Assembly (NCBI RefSeq): GCF_036711975.1
Contig: NC_091966.1
Location: 5,897,501-5,961,500 of the forward strand
Direction of reading: 5' to 3'
DNA length: 64,000 nucleotides
From: Onthophagus taurus
Lineage: Eukaryota; Arthropoda; Insecta; Coleoptera; Scarabaeidae
Every line of letters begins with the position of its first letter. Position 1 is the first letter of the stretch. Below, piece by piece: positions 34,601 through 41,772 of the stretch. The notes under the pieces are model-generated. The model was not told the origin of the DNA. It did not search any database and saw only the letters and a list, made by a program, of their open reading frames with translations. The translations under genes and the position numbers were made by a program.

Positions 34601-37075
34601 ATAGTAATAAAGTATAATACATAGTTAGATAAGTCTATAAAAAATTTTCTCCACATAGAGATGTGTAACAAGTTGCCTATATTAAAAGTAAATACAGTAA
34701 AACCTGAATATAACGAACCTCGTTAGAACAGTCTTTGGATATAATGGACAAAATATTTTTAAGTCATATAACATAAATGTTAGTGCTTATAGATAGAATC
34801 TAACTCAACCCAAAGTTGCTGTATTCCATGCTCATAGATAAACTCAGGGTATTCCCCAAGTTGTTTATATGATGTATAAATCAAGGACGGTAGTTTCAGT
34901 TTTAATTGTTATACAGTACTAGATTATTCAAAATTTTTAATGAACGAAAATTAGAACTAACACTAGACCTAGAACAACATTCGGGTTAAATATTTCTAGT
35001 TCTAGGTATAGTGTTAGTTCCAGATAATTCAGTGCTATATTTTTATTGAACTAAATAAGAATTAATAAATACAATAATAAAAATATACAAGAATCTAGCT
35101 CGTACTAGTTTTAGGTTTAAAGATATTAAATCATAAATAGGCTATATTATTGGTTCAAAGATATAAGAATAAAATCTTCAAGCTCAGTAAATTGAGGATG
35201 TTAAAGTAAAGAAGTTGAATTTAATTGTTAGAAGTTAAGCGAACTTTTAAAACTAAAATTTTAACATATAAAAAAAAATTGATTTAAGAAGCAGAAGTTT
35301 TTTATTTAATTAAAAATTGGGAGCAAAGAAACAAAGTTAGTCCCTATGAATAAGGGGGTAGAGCTGATTTTGATCCTGATTTTTGAGGCAGAAAAGGAAT
35401 AATCAAAAAATACTTACAGTCAATGAAGTTACTGGAGTGAAAATCATAGAAAAGTGACACTTTTTGATAATCAACATAAGGATGAATATAAAATAGCTAA
35501 TGACGTCGTTAAAAAAAGCGTGGAATCTAAAGAAAATGGAAAAAAACATCCATTTCTTCATTATTAATTTTCATTATTATCATTTCTTAAAATGTTTACT
35601 GATTTAAATCTGTTTTTTTCATTTTCGTTAGATTCCACGTTTTTTTGAACAGCGCCATTAGTTATTTTATCTTCATCCTCATTTTGATTATCCATCAGAT
35701 ACCAAAGTGTGTCACTTTTCTATGATTTTCACTCCAGTTTTCTTGTAACTTCATTGACTGTAAGTATTTTTTTGATTATTCCTTTTCTTCCTAAAAAATC
35801 ATGATCAAAATCAGCTCTCCCCCCCTTATTCATAGGGGCTAACTTTGTTTCTTCGCTCCGTATTTTTAATTAAATAAAAATTTCAATTTTTGGCCACCTG
35901 TATACGATACCCTGATACTCTAGAATATTTCTAGTTCTAGTGTTAGTTCTAGTTTTAATTGCTATTAAGCGCTAGATTATTGTATATTTTTATTGAACCA
36001 AAAGTGAAACTAACACTAGACCTAGAATTAGATAGAAACATTCAGGTTAAGCCATGTTAAGAGACGCACAGCTAAACTGGATCAAAATCTTTATTTTCTA
36101 TTATGAACCTTAAGTCTCAAACTAACAACATTACAAAACACGAATAGAATAAATAATTTGAAGTTAATTTCAAGTTTGCAATAGAAGTTGCCTACGCATG
36201 TGTGACGTCATAAAGGGATCTTTGAGCTATTTAGCAGTCCTCTTAGATTCTAGGGTCCTTAGTATAAATATAAAGCCACGTAGACAGTCAAAATACATTA
36301 AAAATATTCATTAAAACAGTTTAAAGTGTAATTTTTCATATAAGGGATACTCCCTTCCCTGTACTAATCCATTAAATCGAGATTTTACTGTATTTCAAAA
36401 GAAAAAATTTCTATTTTCAAATTAACTGTACGTGATATCAATCGTTTCAATCGTAGCGATTATTTTCAATTAGTTTTATCTATTTAGTTCAAAAATAAAG
36501 TTTTTGGCGCCTAGATAAAACTCAAGGTCGCGCAATACAAAACATCCCCACCTAAAACAAAAAAAATCATAAGCAATATGTGTTGCCTATATTTCAACAA
36601 GTTAATATCAACAAAACCTTTTTGGTATTCACTTAAATTCACAAGATGTTTTCCTTAAACAGGAGATTTTAAAATAAATCTCAATATAAAACCAATGATA
36701 ATGTTGTAAGAAATAAATTTTAAAACATAAATAATCTTTTTAGGTGAAAAAAAGCTTTGCTTTCAAATCTACATATGGATGATTATCATGAGGAAATAAA
36801 TGTGGAAGATTTTAATTAATTTTTTTTAGTAACAATTAAAATTATTATTATTACCTGACTGGTTGTGTTTCTGTTGATTTGAGTACAATATATTTATTCT
36901 TAAGTTTATCCAATACGGTTGTTTGATAACTTCCAGCGGGTTTGAACTCGATGTCGGCGAGAAGGGCCTTTTTAGTGGCCCCAGCCAGTTGAACGTCTAG
37001 GTTAGCCTCGGACGTCGTTTTCGAGAGGGAACTGCGGATCGCCGCATTAACGGGATCTAAGGTGCTAGCCGGCAT
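16481..37075 (-). CDS. scny: Ubiquitin carboxyl-terminal hydrolase, USP36/scrawny type
   Basis: Six coding exons on the minus strand: 37075-36855, 30874-30639, 30574-30129, 26155-25880, 25711-24701 and 16633-16481. All have GT..AG introns and matching phases, giving 780 aa. Residues 1-73 match the fly scrawny N-terminus ([26 protein letters not shown]). The USP fold holds the catalytic Cys at about 120 ([11 protein letters not shown]), the zinc pairs CLQCGH and CESCKK, the catalytic His at about 374 ([10 protein letters not shown]) and Asp near 391 (YYQFDDSM). Residues 394-730 are Ser/Lys/Asn-rich and disordered. The tail ([12 protein letters not shown]...HKSYRFRQ) is basic, as in USP36. The known family removes ubiquitin from histone H2B and nucleolar proteins. 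I start at 37075 because it aligns with fly scrawny and follows an acceptor. An in-frame ATG at 37108 lies in the preceding 5' UTR intron. Introns 1, 3 and 5 are loaded with transposons. Confidence 0.95.
17400..17960. other. Purine-rich repetitive stretch, source unknown
   Basis: GAGTTCC, GAGTCCG and AGAGTTG words recur on the + strand. A 40-bp piece at 17569-17609 (TCTGGCAGATGAGATGCCAG) is repeated inverted at 19638-19678. On the minus-complement side this gives [11 protein letters not shown] in both copies, suggesting a shared, once-coding transposon fragment. The family is not identified. Confidence 0.35.
17975..18489. mobile_element. TACAGGGTG-ended MITE with nested palindrome
   Basis: The left end TACAGGGTGATTCAAAAAAC and the right end TTTTTTAAATCACCCTGTA are inverted, and the following ~100 bp also pair (ACCGCTAACAGACTTCTAG). 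A second palindrome inside pairs TCTTACAAAACTTTGATCAA with its complement. There is no coding sequence. It is a mariner-type non-autonomous element. Confidence 0.8.
18540..18840 (+). pseudogene. LINE endonuclease fragment (RTE/craniofacial-protein-2-like)
   Basis: The + strand reads [20 protein letters not shown] then [16 protein letters not shown]. This aligns in pattern with the end of AP-type LINE endonucleases (N-[QE]-IDH-[VI]-LI...RSYRG.D..SDH). The final SDH is lost and the flanks are out of frame, so it is a dead scrap. Confidence 0.5.
19735..19828. mobile_element. Partial copy of the TACAGTGTGTTAATTAATT palindromic element, right half
   Basis: It contains CAATACCAATACTGTGATAT, GCAATGATGACGTCG and ends ATTAATTAATACACTGTA. 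It mirrors the partial left half at 14370, and the two face each other across 5.4 kb that includes the last scrawny exon. Confidence 0.7.
19988..20446. mobile_element. Inverted-repeat element with ~150-bp arms
   Basis: The left arm TCAAGGACAGTAGAATCTAA and the right arm end TTAGATTCTACTGTCCTTGA are exact inverted copies. The arms continue through TGCTACATCCATTGTTG and ATGCGTTTGCTGTGTG. There is no coding sequence. A piggyBac-like element is nested at its centre. Confidence 0.85.
20140..20287. mobile_element. TTAA-bounded piggyBac-like MITE nested in the larger element
   Basis: It starts TTAACCTTTAGCGGGCCGGGA and ends TCCCGATCCTCTAAAGGTTAA, with TTAA at both edges as piggyBac insertions have. 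Its centre is also palindromic (GACCACCACTTAAGTGGTGGTC). Confidence 0.65.
20506..20580. mobile_element. 75-bp piggyBac-type micro-palindrome
   Basis: TTAA lies at each edge, with near-perfect inverted arms CACATTGGCTGCCACGT and ATGACGTGGCAGCCAATGTG. The centre contains TGACGTCA and CATATG. It is too small to be anything but a foldback non-autonomous element. The arms resemble piggyBac-like terminal repeats. Confidence 0.75.
21640..22850 (-). pseudogene. Degenerate hAT-like transposase relic (tentative)
   Basis: On the minus strand, an 89-codon open stretch (22798-22529) reads ...[20 protein letters not shown]... and after a stop continues [21 protein letters not shown]. This resembles the hAT pattern of a variable helix followed by an A-x-x-LDPRFK-type motif. 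Further down (about 21780-21650) [18 protein letters not shown] could be a decayed dimerisation region. Many stops. The family is uncertain. Confidence 0.3.
22851..24700 (-). other. AT-rich remainder of scrawny intron 5 next to exon 5
   Basis: Apart from the inverted-repeat element at 23648-23941, nothing coding or strongly repetitive is visible. The open frames at 22969 (+) and 23779 (-) are low-complexity AT translations. Confidence 0.5.
23648..23941. mobile_element. Small inverted-repeat element
   Basis: CGACGATCTGGAAACATCGC at the left pairs with GACGTTTCCAGATCGTTGTA at the right. The interior is AT-rich and noncoding. It is probably a MITE inside scrawny intron 5. Confidence 0.5.
26278..26318 (-). 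ncRNA. Hammerhead-ribozyme-like motif, left Penelope end
   Basis: On the minus strand the order is ATTCGG (stem I), CTGATGA (core), one extra T, GAGC-TAA-GCTC (stem II), GAAA (core), C-CG-G (two-pair stem III with the core A-T), then GTT (cleavage triplet) and CCGAGT closing stem I with one wobble. Tiny stem III is the form reported for Penelope hammerheads. The extra T before stem II is a departure from the canonical core, so activity is uncertain. Confidence 0.6.
26400..27945 (+). pseudogene. Penelope reverse transcriptase / GIY-YIG endonuclease relic
   Basis: Ordered pieces on + in shifting frames: a basic N-terminal region ([19 protein letters not shown], about 26460), an RT block with [19 protein letters not shown] (27089-27145), GLPMGMS (27402-27423) and the C-terminal [21 protein letters not shown] (27862-27918) followed by RRL. 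The last has the spaced G-[VI]-Y ... Y-I-G signature of the GIY-YIG nuclease. Frameshifts and the loss of the Y-x-DD region make it inactive. Confidence 0.85.
28171..28462. mobile_element. Short TACAGGGTG-ended element
   Basis: TACAGGGTG at 28171 and CACCCTGTA ending at 28462 are inverted ends flanking about 290 bp of noncoding DNA within the Penelope element. The arms beyond the first nine bases are weak. Confidence 0.4.
28908..29340. repeat. Direct and inverted duplication of a 65-bp motif
   Basis: AACTTCATCTTCGTGGGTAA with the following ~50 bases occurs at 28908 and again at 29276. A third, inverted, partial copy (CGTATAATGGATGTTACCCAC) lies at 29232-29253. It is probably a transposon remnant. 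Confidence 0.6.
30021..30061 (+). ncRNA. Hammerhead-ribozyme-like motif, right Penelope end
   Basis: Same layout as the left copy but on the + strand, in the orientation of the reverse transcriptase: ATTCGG, CTGATGA, T, GAGC-TAA-GCTC, GAAA, C-CA-G, GTT, then CCGAAT, which pairs perfectly with ATTCGG. Predicted cleavage is after 30055. It differs from the left copy in the stem III loop and one stem I base. Confidence 0.65.
31930..32560 (+). pseudogene. Degenerate LINE ORF1 (Jockey-type gag) fragment
   Basis: Broken + strand frames contain [18 protein letters not shown], then [13 protein letters not shown], and near 32480-32530 a decayed knuckle [18 protein letters not shown]. The order (PRE_C2HC-like region followed by a C..YGH...C...CVKC...H knuckle) resembles Jockey gag proteins. 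It is low-similarity and offered with caution. Confidence 0.4.
33294..34080 (+). pseudogene. mariner transposase pseudogene
   Basis: The + strand, in several frames, shows the HTH start [31 protein letters not shown] with WCRNFKAGR, the first catalytic region [15 protein letters not shown], then [16 protein letters not shown], a worn second-Asp region ([20 protein letters not shown]) and [16 protein letters not shown] remains. This is the full order of a mariner transposase, but stops and frameshifts break it throughout. The minus-strand open frame 34080-33661 is its shadow. Confidence 0.85.
34693..36392. mobile_element. Non-autonomous pogo/Tigger-like element
   Basis: The left end TACAGTAAAACCTGAATATA and the right end TTAAATCGAGATTTTACTGTA are an inverted pair. 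The left subterminal TGGACAAAATATTTTTAAGT and right subterminal match the corresponding parts of the Tigger element at 49812-54277. It contains two clusters of the hairpin repeat (34950-35025 and 35925-36080) and a separate long inverted repeat at its centre. Confidence 0.75.
35275..35895. repeat. Long inverted repeat with ~250-bp arms
   Basis: The left arm (about 35300-35535: GGGAGCAAAGAAACAAAGTT, ACTTACAGTCAATGAAGTTA, AAGCGTGGAATCTAA) is the complement of the right arm (about 35630-35880). The centre is AT-rich. Transcription through scrawny would give a long foldback RNA. It is probably a MITE nested in the pogo-like element. Confidence 0.85.
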
Positions 37076-37163
37076 TCCTATGAAAAATGTATAGGACACG
37101 TGCCACAAAAGTCAAATAGTACGGCGAAAAAAGAAGCCGATGCCGAAAGTAAACGCCTCTTAC

Positions 37164-37390
37164 CGTATCGTTATACGACTTTTCCTCGCTATCTTCTCGG
37201 CGGACAACAAACCGCTAACATTATCCGTATAATTTCCACTTGATTCGCGCCAAAATACTTGTACCGGAAAAACGAGATTTTCTTTAGACGATTTCCGAAC
37301 AACGTTCACCAAACAACGTAACAACACTGATGAGTGGTGGCGGCGGAGGACAAACTCGATCATTTACGTTCGACGTGAGCATGCGCACTA
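37164..37390 (-). promoter_or_regulatory. scrawny promoter and 5' UTR exon
   Basis: A 5' UTR exon ends at 37164 with donor GTAAGAG, followed by an 86-bp intron (37163-37078) with acceptor TTTTTCATAG two bases before the ATG. Upstream at 37377-37388 is GAGCATGCGCAC, which contains CATGCGCA, the core of the NRF-1/erect-wing site typical of housekeeping insect promoters. The transcription start is inferred to be near 37370. Confidence 0.5.
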
Positions 37391-37739
37391 ACGAACCAGT
37401 ATGACCACTAACTATTCGAGACTCCTTTGATATTGAACTGTAAGATTTCTATTTTATTAATTATTACTCTTCCTTTTTCGTTGATTTCGTTAATTTTCTT
37501 TTTATTTCTTTTGTATCTTTCAGTAAAAATCCGATATCAAATTTTATTTTATTTACTGAATTTGGACGGCGCGCTTCGCGTTCTGTCAAACTTTAAAACA
37601 AAAAAATAATAATAACATGCTTTTTTGGCGAGTGGATCTATTGATTTTTCTAAACGACTTTTCTTCGAGGTGTTCAACCGCGTCGACGCTAAAATATATT
37701 AAATTAACCGGTTTTATTTAATTAAAAAACGGTCGTCAT

Positions 37740-39070
37740 CCCGGAATTTATCCGTGTTTATTATCTGTTTATCCTCCTCTTATCTTTCGATCATTTCACC
37801 GTATTTTTTGACAGGTACAGAAGTTGTATTTTTATGAGGCACGTGGTTTTCAAGTTTTTGTTACTTTTTTTTTTAAACAAAATCTTTTTATTAAATAAAT
37901 TTTTTATTTATTATTAAAAATTGTTAAAATATAACATTAAGTATTTAAATTCTTCTAAATAAAATTGATAATAAATACGATATAACCTCATTTTTCGTAT
38001 TGTAATCTTCATTATCGGCCAGTCTATACCGTAATATAATTTATAAAAAGAATTGTAGATGGCAGTTTATTTTAAATTAATTATTCAAATCAAAATACAA
38101 CAAAATTGTAGATATAAAATTTAGTGATAATATAATCTCATTCCATTACTATAATATAATGTTATTCGTGTTTATTTGTTTATCCTTCGCTTATCTTTCG
38201 ATCATTTCACCGTAGTTTTTGACAGCTACAGAAGTTGTATTTTTATAAGGCACATGGTTTTTAAGTTTTTGTTACTTTTTTTTAAACAAAATCTTTTTAT
38301 TAAATAAAATTTTTATTTATTATTAAAAATTTTTAAAATATAACATTAAGTGTTTAAATTCTTTTAAATAGAATTGAAAATAAAGACGATATAACCTCAT
38401 TTTATTTATTGTAATCTTCTTTATCGGCCAGTCTATACCCTAATATAATTTATAAAGAGGATTCCAGATGGCAGTTTGTTTTAAATTAATTATTCAAATA
38501 AAAATACAACTAAATTATAAATACAAAATTTAGTAATCATATAATGTCATTCCATTGCTAATCTAATTATTCGTGTTTTAAATCTATTTATCCTTCTCCT
38601 ATCTTTCGATCATTTCACCGTATTTTTTGACAGGTACAGAAGTTGTATTTTTATGAGACACGCGGTTTTTAAGTTTTTGTTACTTTTTTTTTAAACAAAA
38701 TCTTTTTATTAAATAAAATTGTTATTTATTATTAAAAATTATTAAAACATAACATTTAGGGCTTAAATTCTTTAAAATAAAATTGATAATAAAGATGATA
38801 TAACCTCGCTTTTCTCATTGTAATCTTTATTATCGGTCAGTTTATCCACTAATATAATTTATAAAACGGATTGTAGATGGCAGTTTGGTTTATATTAATT
38901 ATTCAAATAAAAATACAACAAAATTATAAATATAAAATTTAATGATAATATAATGTCATCCGTTTACTATTTTTTTTAAATAATATAATGTTATTCATGT
39001 TTAATATCTGTTTATCCTCTTCTTATCTTTCGATCATTCCATCGTGGTTTTTGACAGGTACAGAAGTTAC
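37740..39070. repeat. ~415-bp tandem repeat, just over three copies
   Basis: CTTATCTTTCGATCATTTCA recurs near 37780, 38200, 38595 (as CTATC) and 39020, and ACAGAAGTTGTATTTTTATG follows three times. The copies are about 85-90% alike by eye. The array starts ~350 bp upstream of the scrawny promoter region. Confidence 0.9.
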
Positions 39071-40200
39071 AGTGACGTACAAAAGTCTACGTAAATTATG
39101 AGGTTCTTATAAAACAATAAGAGAATAGAAAATTAGTATTACAATGTGATTAGAGATACATACTCATTCAGAAATAAAGAAACATAAAATAATCGCTCTA
39201 TAGCTACATAATAAAAATTCAACAAACAATGTAAAAACTACCACGACAAAAGTGCCATTTAATTTTTTTATTATATTATTGGTATCTTAAGTAAATTGTT
39301 AGTGACAAATTCATTTTGCTCTTAAAAATGAACGAATGCACTTAGAGACATGAACCAAATAAACAAAATGTAGGGAACAAATGGTTCTTAACAAAAATTA
39401 TAATTTTGAAACCATTTATCCACTAAATTATTCAACAGGGTGTTTTAAAATTAGGATCCTAGAACGACGTTGCAATTAACCTGTATACCGACTAAATGAC
39501 CAGCATTTAACAAAAGGCTGGATATTGAAAATGAAATTAGACATTTTTATCTACAGTTTGTTGAAAAAATCATGAAAATTGAACGAAAAATAAAAAAGTT
39601 ATCACATTTCAAACTTTACCAAATATTAGCTTATTGCGTTTTTTTTGCACCTGAGTGTAGTTTTCGAGATAGCCTATTCGGACATCGAATTTGAACCATC
39701 CTGTACATATCAAATTATGTAGATATAGGCTCTTGTTTTCCTCTCGCCAAATTCTTACTCGTCCAGTTGATATTTTTATATTGAGTTTAGTCTCATCTGT
39801 GATAATTACCATTTTCCAGAAATTAAAATGCTTATTTTGGCATTTTGACTTTTAAAACCAACTTTTTAATAAAATTTCGCGCCGTTGAAGTTTAACACGT
39901 ATACCTAAGAGCTGTTCAAGAGTGTTGTAGCCAGTACCATACCACTTAGAGTAAGATGCTTAGGGATTTGACGATATAATTTCAACAATTTTCATAATAA
40001 TTCAACTGAATTTGAAGTTTTTTGAAAAAACAATCAAAATGGGAACAAAAAACGATTAAAAATCTTGTATAACAGCAGTTATTTACACAAAAATTAATAA
40101 AATGCTCTTTCGCGTACAGTTGTATAAGTAAATCACCAAAAATATTTGAAATTTGTACTATCATAAGCTACCATTCTTGAGTAATCCATGATTTTCTAAT
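39071..40200 (-). pseudogene. Tc1-like transposase relic
   Basis: On the minus strand, about 39990-39715, the translation includes SYSKWYGTGYNTLEQLLGI, then after a break NFWKMVIITDETKLNIKIST and GRVRIWREENKSLY. This is the Tc1 landmark W..V.F.DE..F....GR..VWR around the first catalytic Asp. The sequence CAGTGACGTACAAAAGTCTA at 39070 could be its terminal repeat. An inverted-repeat insertion interrupts it at 39436-39712. Confidence 0.6.
39436..39712. mobile_element. Short inverted-repeat insertion in the Tc1 relic
   Basis: The left end ACAGGGTGTTTTAAAATTAG and the right end complement TACAGGATGGTTCAAATTCG form an imperfect inverted pair. The Tc1 reading (LYLHNLIC) stops exactly where the right end begins. 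Confidence 0.45.
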
Positions 40201-40313
40201 TTTGGGTGTTCAAATATTAATTAATGAATATTAAATTTTGATTACTGTATATATTTTTATGAAGCAGTTGGTTTTAAAGTTAAAAAAAACAACTTAATCA
40301 TCAAAAAAATGTA

Positions 40314-41320
40314 TTAAGATGTCCCAAAACTAAAATATTTATTTCCAATCTTACATTCCAATCTATCGACTATAATATACCAATAATCTTCGGGATAATC
40401 ACTCATTACACTTAATAATTGATCATTTAATTCAGGTAAAATCTGTTTGATGTTTTCTTCTTGATCTCCAAGACACCATGCTATACTCATATGAAACTTT
40501 TTTTCCTAAAATAAAAAACTAATATGATTACTTAAAAGGTTAATAAATTCAAAAAATAATCTTGCCTCATAAAATTTAGGTAATCTAAATTCATTTAAAC
40601 ATTTATCTAAAATTTCAACCAATTTTGCTAAGGTATCATATCCTGTTTTAACTACAAATCCTATAAAGGTTCTTGTTCGATCTTCATTACAATAAACTTC
40701 CAATGAATCAAACATTATTAAAAAACTAAAATCTTGTTTTGAATTATAATATTTCCACATATAACTCAAATTTACCGTTTCATTAAGCCCAAATTGTCTT
40801 TTAAGGTTGTTACAAATGATTCAATCCAATGATATCTTAACACAACAACTTTAGTTAAACTTATATGAAAATCACTTGTTGATTTAATATCGGGTATATG
40901 TTCATCAATTAATTTTATTATGTGTTGAATACCTTCATTTGGTTCACCTAATTATTAAAAAAATTAATCAGTATCTGGTTAATAACAAGGTAATTAAACA
41001 TACAAGAAATATAAACATAAGTAGCCCAAGAATCTCGTTCATGTGGAAACGAACGAATTCTACCATCATGAATAGATGGATCATCAAGATGATTATCGAT
41101 TTCCTTAGTACTAATTATTGATGGTAAAAATAACCTAAAATTAATAATGTTTGATTAAGAAGCATTTTGTGGTCTAAAACACCTACTTCTTTGTAGATTC
41201 ATTTTCTTCATCCTCTTTATAACTACGTTTTGTGGACACTCTACCAAAAGGAACTTCTTCATCTGATGAATTATCACCATAATCTTGTAATAATGACAAC
41301 GCACCTTTATGAGTTTCCAT
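40314..41320 (-). CDS. Usb1: U6 snRNA phosphodiesterase USB1
   Basis: Five exons on minus: 41320-41187, 41134-41004, 40947-40776, 40725-40566 and 40505-40314, giving 262 aa (human USB1 is 265). USB1 is the 3'-5' exoribonuclease that trims the U6 snRNA tail and leaves a cyclic phosphate, in the nucleus. The two catalytic HxS motifs of the 2H fold are present: FHISLTK (His116) and FHMSIAW (His204), matching human His120 and His208 in place. Other landmarks are GRIRSFPHERDSWATYVYI, VVVLRYHWI, NEDRTRTFIGF and CKIGNKYFSF at the end. Intron 3 is only 50 bp and intron 4 uses a GC donor (GAG|GCAAGA). Both are needed to keep the family alignment. It is divergent from coilin, with 452 bp between the start codons. 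Confidence 0.95.
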
Positions 41321-41772
41321 GGTGCAACTAAAAATTAAAACATTATTATTAATATAATGAGAAAATTTAAGTTTTTAGTTTTTATAAATGTCAAATTAAA
41401 GTTAGGTTAAAATACAGATTTCTGTAATTTAAACATTTTCATTTGCAACCAATTAATTTATTAGTAAATAAATAAATATTAATAAAGACAAATCAAGTAT
41501 TAATTAATTTCTTAAATTTGATGAATTGAATTTTAATTTTGGGCTTTAAAAATCTTTTTTAGTTCCGTTACTTTGTATTTTTTTGTTTAACATAACCTAT
41601 AAAAATTGAAACATAACCTACATTTGCGTTAGGTCAAAATGTTTTTTAATTGCATTTATTAGTTTTTGTATAAGTATAAATATAATATAAGTCCGTATTT
41701 ACCCGTATATAAGTGTTTTTTGATATTTTCGTTAAATTATAGACAATATTTTCCTAATAAAATTAAGGCAAA
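41321..41772. promoter_or_regulatory. Shared divergent USB1/coilin promoter region
   Basis: 452 bp separate the two start codons. It is AT-rich with no TATA box clearly placed. The word TAACCTA/TTAGGTTA recurs (near 41401, 41590, 41612 and 41628 on either strand) and may be a binding site for both genes. Start sites are not determined. Confidence 0.6.

Larger units (their letters stand above)
30875..36854 (-). other. scrawny intron 1, 6 kb, largely transposon-derived
   Basis: It holds a degenerate LINE ORF1 (31930-32560), a dead mariner (33294-34080) and a pogo-like element (34693-36392). The stretch 30890-31900 is AT-rich with no recognised content. Confidence 0.6.

Noticed and set aside
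37160..37363. 67-codon minus-strand open frame upstream of scrawny
   Set aside because: It lies in the inferred 5' UTR exon, ends past a GTAAGAG donor and shows no protein-like features.
41401..41640. TTAGG-like words near the USB1/coilin promoter as telomeric repeats
   Set aside because: They are single, dispersed TTAGGTTA/TAACCTA words and not a tandem (TTAGG)n tract.
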